Shown here: positions 49,397-58,452 of the stretch, piece after piece
Layout of the letters: every line of letters starts with the position of its first letter
Numbering within the stretch: position 1 is the first letter of the stretch
Translations under genes and position numbers: made by a program
Notes under the pieces: generated by a model
The model's input: the letters and a program-made list of their open reading frames with translations, nothing else
Told to the model about the DNA's origin: nothing
Databases searched by the model: none
NCBI RefSeq assembly: GCF_013387455.1
Contig: NZ_VWNC01000002.1
Location: 235,001-299,000, forward strand
DNA: 64,000 nucleotides
From: Mariprofundus sp. NF
GTDB lineage: Bacteria > Pseudomonadota > Zetaproteobacteria > Mariprofundales > Mariprofundaceae
Reading direction: 5' to 3'

Positions 49397-51406
49397 TCAG
49401 TGCAACAGCTGATGGATGGCTTGCGATAGCTCTGCCATCTTAAAGGGTTTCTCATGCAAAAGACTCTTATCTACCCCTTCGATATCACGAAGGGCTGCTT
49501 TCTCATCGTGACCGGTGGCAAACAGGACCGGGATAGCGGGATTGATCAGGCGCATGCGATGGGCAACTTCACGACCACTCATTTTCGGCATCACCATATC
49601 AAGGATAGCCAGAGCCACCTCAGATGGCTGCTCCTCAAACAGGCGCAAAGCCTCAACCCCGTCTTCAGCCTGAATGGCCCGATAGTTCAGTGACTCCAGC
49701 GCTTCAACAATCACCCTGCGCACCATCCTGTTATCATCCGCCACCAGCACCAACTGGCCACTGCCGCGATGCAGTGTTGCATTCACTCCTACCTCAAGCC
49801 GTGCCTGTTGGGTAATAAGCGGCAGATAGATCTGGAATGTGGTGCCAACACCCTGGCTCGACTCAACCTCAAGAATGCCACCATGAGACTCGATACAACC
49901 ATAAACCATAGAGAGGCCAAGGCCGGTGCCATGGCCTGCCTCTTTGGTCGTGAAAAAGGGATCGAACACTCTGGCCAGAGTCTGCTCGGGAATGCCACAG
50001 CCATTATCGCTGACAGTCAGTTTTGCCATCATCTCCTGATCCACATCGGGGTGCGCATCAGCAAACGTCTGATCAATAACAAAGCGCTCCAGTGCCACAT
50101 TGATCTCACCCTCATCCGAACCGGCCAGCGCATCGCGGGCATTATTGAGCATATTCATCAGCACCTGCTGTAGCTGTGTTGCATCACCCATAACGGTGAG
50201 CGGCTGCTCACAAACATCCAGGTTGAGCTTGATATGTTCAGGCACAGAGATCCTGAGCAGGCGCATGCTGTCGTTTAACATATGGTTTAACTGCAGCGCT
50301 TTTTTCTCTCCCTTCTCATCACGGGAGAAGATCATCAGATTTTTAATCATCTCTGATGCCTGATAACCAAGCTTTTCGGCCATCTCCAGCTTTTCGGTGG
50401 TGCGAATTGGGTCGCATACGCTCTTCTTGGCCAGATAGAGATGCATCAGAAGCCCGGAGAGCATATTGTTAAAATCGTGGGCGATGCCACCTACCAGTGT
50501 GCCGATCGCATCCATCTTCTGGGCCTGCCTGAACTGCACTTCAAGCTTCTCATATTCACTCATATCCTGCTGGATGGCGGCATAAAACTCTGTCTCACCC
50601 CGGTGTTCAACCGGCACAATGGTCATCAGGGCCGGGTAATCACTGCCATCTTTTCGGCGGTTGGTGATCGTTCCTTCCCATACACGCCCTGATCGTACGG
50701 TACTCCACAGTGCATGAAAAAAGTCGGCATTGTGTTTGCCACTGTTAAGTAGTGAAAGCGGCTTGCCCTGCACCTCATCTGCTGAATATCCGTTAATGCT
50801 CTCAAAGGCCGGATTAACATACTCCACATGACCAGAGGTATCAGTAATAATAATCGCCTCTGCCGACTGCTCGATGGCCTGTGAAAACATTCGTAAGCGG
50901 CGCGCATTGGCCTCCAGCTCAGCCGTGCGCTCGGCAACCCGCTGCTCCAGCTGCTCATTCAGGCTGCGCAGCTTCTCTTCAAGCTCAACCCGTTCTGAAA
51001 TATCCCGCAGTAGTCCTTCAACACCGACAGCGTTGTTGTTTTCATCAAACATCATATGCGCATTGGCAGAGGCATGGATAACAGAACCATCTTTATGCAC
51101 CAGCTCCAGCTCATAATCACTCACATGCCCCTGCTGCTGCAGCATGGTCAGAAAGGTGGCCCGATCCTCAGGGTGGCGATAAAAGAAAGTGGCCGGACGC
51201 CCTTTGATCTCATCGCAACTGTAACCGGCAAGCATTGCCACCGAGGGGCTTATTTCAGTGATATTGCCCTCTACATCTGCGCTGTAGTAGACCTCATGAA
51301 TAGCATTGAGCAGGCGATAGTATCTGGCCTGACTATCTTCAATCAGCTGCTTCTTATTCATCAGTCGATCATGCTGTTCACCTGTTGTTCTGTGCAGTTC
51401 ATCCAC
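49397..51406 (-). CDS. Soluble hybrid histidine kinase: two PAS, kinase core and receiver
   Basis: No membrane helix. Two PAS domains are followed by kinase and receiver: PAS1 has [23 protein letters not shown], then a coiled coil. PAS2 has [23 protein letters not shown]. The kinase has [11 protein letters not shown] (His), [18 protein letters not shown] and [10 protein letters not shown]. The receiver has [16 protein letters not shown] (Asp), FATGHD and EKPF. A GTG at 51406 preceded by GGGGGTG is my start (669 residues). 51361 and 51529 are alternatives. No partner regulator is adjacent. Confidence 0.9.
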   Translation of the reverse strand: MDELHRTTGEQHDRLMNKKQLIEDSQARYYRLLNAIHEVYYSADVEGNITEISPSVAMLAGYSCDEIKGRPATFFYRHPEDRATFLTMLQQQGHVSDYELELVHKDGSVIHASANAHMMFDENNNAVGVEGLLRDISERVELEEKLRSLNEQLEQRVAERTAELEANARRLRMFSQAIEQSAEAIIITDTSGHVEYVNPAFESINGYSADEVQGKPLSLLNSGKHNADFFHALWSTVRSGRVWEGTITNRRKDGSDYPALMTIVPVEHRGETEFYAAIQQDMSEYEKLEVQFRQAQKMDAIGTLVGGIAHDFNNMLSGLLMHLYLAKKSVCDPIRTTEKLEMAEKLGYQASEMIKNLMIFSRDEKGEKKALQLNHMLNDSMRLLRISVPEHIKLNLDVCEQPLTVMGDATQLQQVLMNMLNNARDALAGSDEGEINVALERFVIDQTFADAHPDVDQEMMAKLTVSDNGCGIPEQTLARVFDPFFTTKEAGHGTGLGLSMVYGCIESHGGILEVESSQGVGTTFQIYLPLITQQARLEVGVNATLHRGSGQLVLVADDNRMVRRVIVEALESLNYRAIQAEDGVEALRLFEEQPSEVALAILDMVMPKMSGREVAHRMRLINPAIPVLFATGHDEKAALRDIEGVDKSLLHEKPFKMAELSQAIHQLLH

Positions 51407-51677
51407 ATCTACACCCCCACACCCCCTGCGCTTAAAAATTACCCGCAGATTACCAATCATGATGAAATTAGTGGGAAATTCAGAGACCTGCATCACAACT
51501 GTGGCACTCTGCATCAGTTTCCACTTCATTTATTGCGCAAATCGACCCTGAAAAACGAGGGCGAAGGCAAATGAAGTTGCGCAGCATGTTTACATACAGA
51601 CCAAAGTAGCTAATCATCGGCTATGTTTCCGATCTTATGCTAAGATAAGGTAAAGCACTGCTCAACGGGAGGTGACC

Positions 51678-51905
51678 ATGACTATAAAAACAGGCGTTGT
51701 ATCAATATTCATCATGGCCGTCTTCTGCATGCTGGCAGGCTGCGCCTCGGATGAGCGACAGGTAAACTATAAAGCGATTGGTGAAGAGGCGTGCCGCGAC
51801 CATGGCGGTCTTCTGCTCGTTGATCAAGCTGGTGAATCTGCGGTTTACACCTGCAAATCCGGCATGACCTACAAACTGAAAGAGCCCGACCTGCTGGTTT
51901 TTTAA
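51678..51905 (+). CDS. Small putative lipoprotein
   Basis: The ATG at 51678 follows GGGAGGTGACC. The 75-residue product has a signal with lipobox LAGC (Cys22). Its mature part has two cysteines (EACRDHGG and VYTCKSG) that could form a disulfide. No family recognised. It lies 271 bp from the divergent kinase. That gap has no gene or clear regulatory element. Confidence 0.75.
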   Translation: MTIKTGVVSIFIMAVFCMLAGCASDERQVNYKAIGEEACRDHGGLLLVDQAGESAVYTCKSGMTYKLKEPDLLVF

Positions 51906-51960
51906 CTGCGCACTTACTAAGTCTTTCGTTTAACCAGGCCAGACAACAGCTTCTATTAAA

Positions 51961-52503
51961 TCAGAATGAGGAGTCCGGCTGCTTTAAAAATTCGAGTTCT
52001 TCAGGCGTAGACGCTCTGTTCAGAACAGCATTACGGTGCGGATAACGGCCGAAGCGATCAATGATCATTTTATGTTTGAGTTCAAACTCCAGATTAAATT
52101 CCACGCCCGGCTGATCAAACAATTTGACTGCCTGGGTATGAATCGCCATCGATTCACTATGCATATAGGGCATATAGAAAAATGCTTTTTCCGGTGCATC
52201 AAACTCCTGATCCGCACCGATACGCACCGCCTCCTGCGCCAGTACCAGCGCCATACCATCCCATGCAAAAGCTTCAGGGCGATCACGGTAAATATTTCGT
52301 GAAAACTGATCCAGTATAATAATTTCAGCCAAACGTCCGGATGCCTCCTCGCGCCACTGATACAACTTTCCTGCCGTAGCATCGGTATGCAGCGCGCCAA
52401 AGCGCTCCTCTATCTCCCGATCCAGCCGCGCATCTTTCACCCACCACTGGCGGGGTTCCAGCTCTACAAACCAGAATTGCAGGACATCAATCACCTGACT
52501 CAT
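51961..52503 (-). CDS. DUF924 family protein
   Basis: The 180-residue protein shows the helical repeat-like family features: DVLQFWFVELEPRQWWVKDARLDREIEERFG, LIILDQFSRNIYRDRPEAFAWD and FFYMPYMHSESMAIH. Function is unknown. Related TPR-like folds are seen in the family. It is transcribed away from an inverted-repeat element at 52522-52657. Confidence 0.88.
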   Translation of the reverse strand: MSQVIDVLQFWFVELEPRQWWVKDARLDREIEERFGALHTDATAGKLYQWREEASGRLAEIIILDQFSRNIYRDRPEAFAWDGMALVLAQEAVRIGADQEFDAPEKAFFYMPYMHSESMAIHTQAVKLFDQPGVEFNLEFELKHKMIIDRFGRYPHRNAVLNRASTPEELEFLKQPDSSF

Positions 52504-52521
52504 GCGTAGAAAAGCGTTTCG

Positions 52522-52657
52522 CCACGAAGGACACGAAGAACGAGAACATTATAGAAGGCCACCGGACTGACCAGGAAGCTGACTTTCTCCACTAATAATT
52601 GCCTGGCAAATATGCCTGAGCTTGTCATTTCTTCGTGACCTTCGTGTTCTTCGTGGT
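52522..52657. repeat. Inverted 9-bp-unit repeat element 1 (CACGAAG type)
   Basis: The left arm CCACGAAGGACACGAAGAAC (52522-52541) and the right arm (52631-52657, reverse complement ACCACGAAGAACACGAAGGTCACGAAG) are each built of units ACACGAAGR. An unrelated core of 89 bp separates them. It lies between the start of DUF924 and the end of pyrK. Two similar elements are at 61282-61412 and 62955-63093. Confidence 0.85.
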
Positions 52658-52665
52658 TCATATGC

Positions 52666-53541
52666 TCATGCGAATTCAGGCAGCAGTTCTGCAGCAAAGA
52701 CCGGCCCGTCAACACAGACACGACGGTATTTCTCTTCACCCGCTTCAACGGTTTTAACGACGCAACCGGCACAGCCACCGATACCACAGGCCATATGCTC
52801 TTCAAGACTGAGAAAAGTCGGCAGATCAAACTCGCGCCCAACCCTTGCTACAGCATGCAGCATCGGATGCGGCCCGCAGGAGAGCAGCACACAACGCTGC
52901 CGCTCTTCATCATTCAGCGCGGCCAGATAATCACGCGCCAGATTCGGCACATGGCCTTCGTAACAACCATAGAGGCCGGCATTGGAGGCGAGCCTGGACG
53001 GGACACCGCGCTCCTCCAGCGAGCGAATGGCCAGAATCGCATTGCCATTGACACCGGGAAGAATGGTTGTCGAGGGTTTCAGGGCAAACGGAAACTCAAC
53101 TTCGGAACCGGCAAACACAACACAATCGCCACCCCTGCCATGCAGATCATCAGCAGCAAAGATCATCGGCGGAATACCGACACCACCACCGATCAACAGA
53201 TAACGCTTAGAGAGATCCGACAGGTCAAACGGTTCACCAATCGGGCCAAGCATCGGGATGATGTCACCGACCTTACGCTCTGAGAGAAGATGGGTTCCCT
53301 CACCAATCGCTTTATATAACAGATCCACCGTGCCACGTTCCGGATCAGTCAGCATGATTGAGATCGGCCGACGCAGGGCCCGCTCATCAGATACGCGCAG
53401 ATGCACGAACTGCCCCGGTTTTGCTTTGGCAGCGGCCTTTGGAGCTTTCACTCTGAGTACAAACTGATCACCCGGATGCGTCACATGAGCCAGAACCTCG
53501 GCCTGTTCTTCAAAAATAGTTCCCCGCTGTTCGTTAGCCAC
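52666..53541 (-). CDS. pyrK: Dihydroorotate dehydrogenase electron-transfer subunit PyrK
   Basis: The 291-residue protein (GTG 53541, GGGGA upstream) has an FAD-binding domain with GQFVHLRVSDERALRRPISI, an NAD domain with LLIGGGVGIPPM and CGPHPMLHAV. The 2Fe-2S cluster cysteines are in CGIGGCAGCVV plus a fourth Cys in RRVCVDGP. It passes electrons from a class 1B PyrD to NAD. No pyrD is in the window. The start overlaps pyrC by 8 bp. Confidence 0.93.
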   Translation of the reverse strand: MANEQRGTIFEEQAEVLAHVTHPGDQFVLRVKAPKAAAKAKPGQFVHLRVSDERALRRPISIMLTDPERGTVDLLYKAIGEGTHLLSERKVGDIIPMLGPIGEPFDLSDLSKRYLLIGGGVGIPPMIFAADDLHGRGGDCVVFAGSEVEFPFALKPSTTILPGVNGNAILAIRSLEERGVPSRLASNAGLYGCYEGHVPNLARDYLAALNDEERQRCVLLSCGPHPMLHAVARVGREFDLPTFLSLEEHMACGIGGCAGCVVKTVEAGEEKYRRVCVDGPVFAAELLPEFA

Positions 53542-54823
53542 ACACTTCCCCTTCTGCAAACACAATGCGACCCGCTTTGACAGTATGGGTCACCAGACCG
53601 GTCATCTCTCTGCCGTGCCAAGGCGTATTCTTGCCTTTGGACACCATCTTTTCACGATCTACTCTCCATATGGCATCAGCATCAAAGATGGTGACATCAG
53701 CCTCGGCTCCCACTGAGAGTGTGCCCGCTTCGAGCCCCAGCAGACGAGCCGGATTAACCGTCATTTTGGCGATCAGATCGGACATGGTGAGCACACCGGC
53801 ACGCACCAGATCAAGCGATACCGGCAGCATCGTTTCAAGACCGACAATGCCGAACGCGGCACAGGAGAGGCCACAGCGTTTATCATCCTCGTGATGGGGT
53901 GCATGATCAGTTGCAATCACTTCAATCGTGCCATCCCGCAAACCTTCAATCACCGCCAGACGATCCGCTTCAGTTCTCAGTGGCGGGCTCATCTTGGCAT
54001 CAACGTTGTAACCCAGCACCTCATCTTCGGTGAGGGCAAAGTGGTGCGGTGCAGCTTCAGTGGAGACTTTTAAGCCTTCAGCGCGAGCCTGACGAACCAG
54101 ATTCACACCGCCCTGCGTGGAGATATGGGCCACGTGGTAGCGGGCATCAGCCCGGCGGGTTAGCATAATGTCGCGGGCGATCATCGAATCCTCACCCTCT
54201 GCAGGCATGCCGGATACACCGAGCTGGGTTGAGACCCAACCCTCGTTAATGGCACCACCAGCGGTCAGCTGTTTCTCCTCGGCATGCTGAATCACCATAA
54301 AACCGTAGCTGGATGCATACTCCAGCGCCTTGCGCATCACACCCGCATGCCAGATTGGCATGCCATCATCAGAGAAGGCGACACAACCGCAGCGGAACAG
54401 TTCACGCATCTCGGTCAGTTCCTTGCCATCAAGGTTTTTGGTTACCGCACCGATCGGATGCACATTGCAGAGATTTACCTGCTTAGCTCGTGCAATGATC
54501 TGCAGGGCAATGCCTGCATGATCGATATGAGGACCGGTATTAGGCATACAGCAGATCGAGGTAACACCGCCAGCCACCGCGGCACGCGAGCCCGACTCAA
54601 TATCCTCTTTCCACTCCTGACCCGGTTCGCGCAGATGCACATGCATATCAATCAGGCCGGGGCAGACTATCTTGCCATCTGCATCGATCTCCCGGTCTGC
54701 CTCACCATCATAGGCACCGATAGCGATTACCCTGCCGTCTTTGATCCAGAGATTCGTGACCGCATCAACAGCGTTGGCCGGATCGATCAGATGTCCATTT
54801 TTTATCAGCAGTGTGCCGCTCAT
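53534..54823 (-). CDS. pyrC: Dihydroorotase
   Basis: Closes carbamoyl-aspartate to dihydroorotate. Metal-binding HVHLREPG is near 58-65, then WKEDIESGSRAAVAGGVTS, and the later TDHAPHH motif. This is the PyrC/allantoinase type I form with 429 residues, catalytically intact. The start overlaps pyrB by 4 bp. Confidence 0.95.
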   Translation of the reverse strand: MSGTLLIKNGHLIDPANAVDAVTNLWIKDGRVIAIGAYDGEADREIDADGKIVCPGLIDMHVHLREPGQEWKEDIESGSRAAVAGGVTSICCMPNTGPHIDHAGIALQIIARAKQVNLCNVHPIGAVTKNLDGKELTEMRELFRCGCVAFSDDGMPIWHAGVMRKALEYASSYGFMVIQHAEEKQLTAGGAINEGWVSTQLGVSGMPAEGEDSMIARDIMLTRRADARYHVAHISTQGGVNLVRQARAEGLKVSTEAAPHHFALTEDEVLGYNVDAKMSPPLRTEADRLAVIEGLRDGTIEVIATDHAPHHEDDKRCGLSCAAFGIVGLETMLPVSLDLVRAGVLTMSDLIAKMTVNPARLLGLEAGTLSVGAEADVTIFDADAIWRVDREKMVSKGKNTPWHGREMTGLVTHTVKAGRIVFAEGEVCG

Positions 54824-55815
54824 AGCAGTGTCCTCTGTGCCTGCATCGCTTCATCAGAGAGCTGTTTCCTGCTGGCCGTTTTCTTCTCTTCCGCCTGACC
54901 GCCGCACAGTGCCGCCAGCACAGCCATGCGGATGGCCACACCATGTTCTACCTGATCCAGAATATGGCTCTTGGCTGAATCGGCAACATCTGAGGCAATC
55001 TCCACTCCGCGATTCATCGGCCCGGGATGCATGACAATGCAGTCGGGGCCTGCTGCGCGCATTCGCTTGGCATTCAGACCGTAGGCCTCATGGTATTCAC
55101 GCACCGATGGAAATGCGCAGTTGTCGGTCAATCGCTCGGTCTGCACACGCAGCATATAGACCGCATCGGAGCCGGGAAGGGCAGCATCAAAGTCGTGGTA
55201 GACCTCACAGCCGTAACGCTCAATCTGGGCAGGTAGCAGTGTCTTCGGAGCCACAACCCGCATCCTGTATCCCAGCTTTTTCGCTGCCAGAAGGTGTGAG
55301 CGGGCAACTCTTGAGTGGGCGATATCACCAACAATGGTAATCACTTTTCCATCGGGAGATCCCCATGTCTGTTTCAAGGTTAACAGATCGGTGAGAATCT
55401 GGGTGGGATGTTCATGGGCTCCGTCACCAGCATTAACCAGTGCGGTGTTGGGCAGATAATCGGCCAGAAATTCGCAGGTACCTGCCAGCGAATGGCGGAT
55501 CACCAGCACATGCGGCTGCATCGCCGCCAGTGTCTGACCTGTATCGAGCAGAGTCTCACCCTTTTTGGTGGCACTGGTTGAGGCAGAGATGTTGATCACG
55601 TCTGCTGAAAGCCGCTTGCCCGCCAGCTCAAAGCTGGTGCGCGTGCGTGTTGAGTTCTCAAAGAAGAGATTGATGATTGTTTTACCGCGCAGCGTGGGTG
55701 CCTTTTTCAGTGGCCGGCGATTAATATCGATAAAGGAGTCACCGAGATTGACCAGATATTCAATCTGTTCCCGATCCAGGTCTGCTATGCCGAAGAGATG
55801 TTTTATTGGTCGCAC
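54820..55815 (-). CDS. pyrB: Aspartate carbamoyltransferase catalytic subunit
   Basis: The 331-residue enzyme has the carbamoyl-phosphate site FFENSTRTRTSFELAGKRL, HPTQILTDLLTL and MLRVQTERL near 230. No pyrI regulatory gene is present. The start overlaps the pyrR stop by one base and the stop overlaps pyrC by 4 bp. Confidence 0.96.
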   Translation of the reverse strand: MRPIKHLFGIADLDREQIEYLVNLGDSFIDINRRPLKKAPTLRGKTIINLFFENSTRTRTSFELAGKRLSADVINISASTSATKKGETLLDTGQTLAAMQPHVLVIRHSLAGTCEFLADYLPNTALVNAGDGAHEHPTQILTDLLTLKQTWGSPDGKVITIVGDIAHSRVARSHLLAAKKLGYRMRVVAPKTLLPAQIERYGCEVYHDFDAALPGSDAVYMLRVQTERLTDNCAFPSVREYHEAYGLNAKRMRAAGPDCIVMHPGPMNRGVEIASDVADSAKSHILDQVEHGVAIRMAVLAALCGGQAEEKKTASRKQLSDEAMQAQRTLL

Positions 55816-56324
55816 TATTTCACCTGCCTCTGCTCAATGAGCCATTCTCCTTCTGTCACCAGTTCAACGCTGCAATCAGCTGCTGCCTCATGACTAAAAC
55901 CCACACATTCAGCCGCAATCGGCAGCTGCCTGCCACCGCGATCTACCAGCACAGCCAGACGAATCGATGCAGGCCTGCCGTAATCAAATATCTCATCCAT
56001 CGCGGCGCGTATGGTGCGGCCTGAGTAGAGCACATCGTCCACCAGCCAGATATCTTGGCCTGCAACATCAAAGGGCAGTTCACTGCGACGAACCAGTGGG
56101 TTCGCGGCAATAGTGTCGAGATCATCACGGTAGAAACTGATATCAAGATTACCGCGATTCACGGTTGTGCCCTTTGTTTCAAGACGCTGCTGGATCGCAT
56201 CGGCCACATCGGCACCGCCACTGTGAATGCCGATCAGGCAGACTTCAGAAGCGGTCATGGTATCAGCCATCTGATTCAGGGCTTCTTCAACAGCCTGAGG
56301 CTTATAAAGGATCGGGTCCGTCAT
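55815..56324 (-). CDS. pyrR: Bifunctional pyr operon regulator and uracil phosphoribosyltransferase
   Basis: The PRPP-binding loop DIWLVDDVLYSGRTIRAAMDEI (about 98-119) and the VGIHSGG-type start of the fold are present. Length 169. In Bacillus PyrR binds leader RNA to attenuate pyr genes. I could not find a leader with alternative hairpins here because the gene is in the middle of an overlapped operon. It may serve as UPRTase. Confidence 0.93.
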   Translation of the reverse strand: MTDPILYKPQAVEEALNQMADTMTASEVCLIGIHSGGADVADAIQQRLETKGTTVNRGNLDISFYRDDLDTIAANPLVRRSELPFDVAGQDIWLVDDVLYSGRTIRAAMDEIFDYGRPASIRLAVLVDRGGRQLPIAAECVGFSHEAAADCSVELVTEGEWLIEQRQVK

Positions 56325-56845
56325 GGTTTCAACTCCGGGTGTGACTGAAGGAAATCTTCCAGAATGACGGCTGCGGCCGTCTGGTCAATTTTCTCCTTCA
56401 CCTTTTTCTCGTTCAAGCCCTGTGCATAAAGACGTTCTTTGGCCGTCCAGGTGGAGAGCCGCTCATCCTGAAAGGCAACCGGCAAGGCTGAGACCTTCTT
56501 GAGCTGACGTACGGCGGCGCGGGCATCTTTGGCCTGCACACCTTCCGTGCCATCCATATTTTTAGGCAGCCCTGCCACAATACCTTTAGAACCATACTCA
56601 CGGATAAGCTTGAGCAGCTGCTGCGGCCAACCCTTGTCATTGCGGTGCAGATAGGTAACACCACGGCATGAGATCGCGAGGCGATCACAAACCGCCACAC
56701 CGATACGTTTCATACCAATATCAAGTGCAAGCAGTGGAAGTTGTAGTTTTTCAGCTGTTTTTTCAGGCAACGAATTTGAACGGGGAGATTTCGCTCCGGA
56801 ATCGAGCGTCACAGAATCAGTGGTTGAGCAGAATGCGGTCGTCAT
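56321..56845 (-). CDS. ruvX: Holliday junction resolvase RuvX / pre-16S rRNA nuclease YqgF
   Basis: The fold signature ALDIGMKRIGVAVCD is followed by GIVAGLPKNMDGTEG and QDERLSTWTAKERL, ending KIDQTAAAVILEDFL. YqgF-type proteins process the 5' end of 16S rRNA. I use ATG 56845 (174 residues). The long N-terminal stretch of about 40 residues is poorly conserved, so a later start is possible. Overlaps the oxidoreductase gene by 29 bp. Confidence 0.9.
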   Translation of the reverse strand: MTTAFCSTTDSVTLDSGAKSPRSNSLPEKTAEKLQLPLLALDIGMKRIGVAVCDRLAISCRGVTYLHRNDKGWPQQLLKLIREYGSKGIVAGLPKNMDGTEGVQAKDARAAVRQLKKVSALPVAFQDERLSTWTAKERLYAQGLNEKKVKEKIDQTAAAVILEDFLQSHPELKP

Positions 56846-57533
56846 TAAATCCGAGATTCTGCAGCGTTTCGGTGCATGCGTCCACCATTGCACTCATGCC
56901 GGCAAGACAGGCCACTGCCTCATTTCCATCAGGTGCATCACTCTTCAGCGCATGTTGCACATAACCAATCGGGCCATCCCAACTATCGTGCCCCATCTCC
57001 AGCGTGATGGATACTTCGATATCGTGACGTGAAAGCTCCGCCAGCTCCTCAGTCAGCAACTGATGCATCTCGGTGAGAAAACCAGCATAGATCGCCACCC
57101 TGCCGAAATCTTCACGATGATGAATAATGCTGTGCCAGAGACTTCGCAGCGGTGCAATACCAGTGCCCACACCAATCAGATAGATATCACGCCCTTTATA
57201 CGGAGAAAGATCAAAACCTTTGCCCATCGGCCCTTCAACTTCGAGCAGGGTGCCAGCTTCTACATCACAGAGGTAGGCCGAAAGCGGCCCGGCATCCTTG
57301 ATAAAGAACTCGTACACTTCCGGCTCATCCGGACATGAGGCAATAGCAAAATAGCCGGGTGCAGGATCATTCAACTTGGGAATGCCAATGCGCACATACT
57401 GACCGGGACGAAAGTTCGCCAGCTGGCCGCGCAGCGGTTCAAGCGAGAGATGAATGACCGCATCCTGACAGTCAGGATCGGTCATACGGATATTCTCTTT
57501 CACCCGCATGCGATATGTAGAAGAGTGCTGCAC
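56817..57533 (-). CDS. Ferredoxin-NADP reductase-like flavoprotein (238 aa)
   Basis: Starts with GTG at 57533 with SD GGAGGT. FAD domain: FRPGQYVRIGIPKLNDPAPGYFAIASCPDEPEVYEFFIK, where the usual RxYS motif is replaced by GYFAIAS. NAD-binding domain: YLIGVGTGIAPLRSLW and ACLAGMSAMVDACTETL. No iron-sulfur cysteines. It is the first gene of a fully overlapped operon leading to pyrR-pyrB-pyrC-pyrK. Electron partner unknown. Confidence 0.85.
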   Translation of the reverse strand: MQHSSTYRMRVKENIRMTDPDCQDAVIHLSLEPLRGQLANFRPGQYVRIGIPKLNDPAPGYFAIASCPDEPEVYEFFIKDAGPLSAYLCDVEAGTLLEVEGPMGKGFDLSPYKGRDIYLIGVGTGIAPLRSLWHSIIHHREDFGRVAIYAGFLTEMHQLLTEELAELSRHDIEVSITLEMGHDSWDGPIGYVQHALKSDAPDGNEAVACLAGMSAMVDACTETLQNLGFNDDRILLNH

Positions 57534-57587
57534 TTAAAAATGACCTCCGGAATCAGGGGGGGCTATTGCAACGAAGGGGAGCCAAAG

Positions 57588-58445
57588 ATGCAAGCATCAA
57601 AATGCATTGAGCTGAAAATCCGGGCGGAAGCGCTCTCTGAAGAGGCGTTCGGACTGCTAATTTCTCCGCTTGATGCACTCGGCTCGGCTGAAGAGACCGA
57701 TATCGACTCCGACACAACTGTTCGCATAGCCTGGTTTGACTGCGCCCCGGATGAAGCCGTTACCAAAAACAGGGTGCTGGCTGCCGCTTTGCAGGCGGGC
57801 ATCGAAAAAGAGCAGGTCACGCTGAATACACTGGCCCAGCAGGACTGGGAAACGGCATGGCAGAAAGATTGGCACGGCATGCCCATCGGCCAGAACCTCT
57901 GGGTACGCCCATCGTTCTGTGACAAGTCCACTGAAGGTCGCACGGACATCGTACTGGATCCGGGCATGGCATTCGGCACCGGCACCCACCCCACCACGCA
58001 GCTCTGCCTGGAAGCGGTGGAGCGCATCTGCGCCGACAATCCTCCGGCCACACTGCTCGATATGGGAGCAGGCTCCGGCATTCTGGCCATCGCCGCGCTT
58101 AAACTTGGCGCAGGCTCTGCACTGGCTATTGATATGGAAGAGGAGTCGGTCGAAGCATGTCTGACCAATGCGGCCATCAATGGTGTGGCACTGGAAGCTA
58201 AACTGGATGACACGCCACCTGCTGAGCAGTTCGATCTGGTCGTTGCCAATATCCTCGCCGCACCGCTGGTCTGGATGGCCAAAGAGCTGGCCCCTTGTGT
58301 AACAAAACGTCTGGTTCTCTCCGGCCTGCTTGTAGAACATGTCGATGATGTAGCTGCTGCCTATATTGCCGAAGGACTCACAGAACTCCGTCGCGATACT
58401 CAGGGCGACTGGGCCAGTGTGGAGTTTTCACCCATAAGCCGGTAA
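57588..58445 (+). CDS. prmA: Ribosomal protein L11 methyltransferase
   Basis: The 285-residue enzyme (ATG 57588, SD AAGGGGAG) has the SAM motif LLDMGAGSGILAIAALKLGA and DLVVANILAAPLVWMAKELA. Near the middle is IVLDPGMAFGTGTHPTTQLCLEAVE, the diagnostic PrmA signature. Divergent from the flavoprotein operon across 54 bp. Confidence 0.95.
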   Translation: MQASKCIELKIRAEALSEEAFGLLISPLDALGSAEETDIDSDTTVRIAWFDCAPDEAVTKNRVLAAALQAGIEKEQVTLNTLAQQDWETAWQKDWHGMPIGQNLWVRPSFCDKSTEGRTDIVLDPGMAFGTGTHPTTQLCLEAVERICADNPPATLLDMGAGSGILAIAALKLGAGSALAIDMEEESVEACLTNAAINGVALEAKLDDTPPAEQFDLVVANILAAPLVWMAKELAPCVTKRLVLSGLLVEHVDDVAAAYIAEGLTELRRDTQGDWASVEFSPISR

Positions 58446-58452
58446 AACTCAT

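Noticed and set aside
52500-52841. Frame running through the inverted-repeat element into pyrK
   Set aside because: Its HEEHEGHEE segment comes from translating the CACGAAG units, a common artefact of this repeat type.
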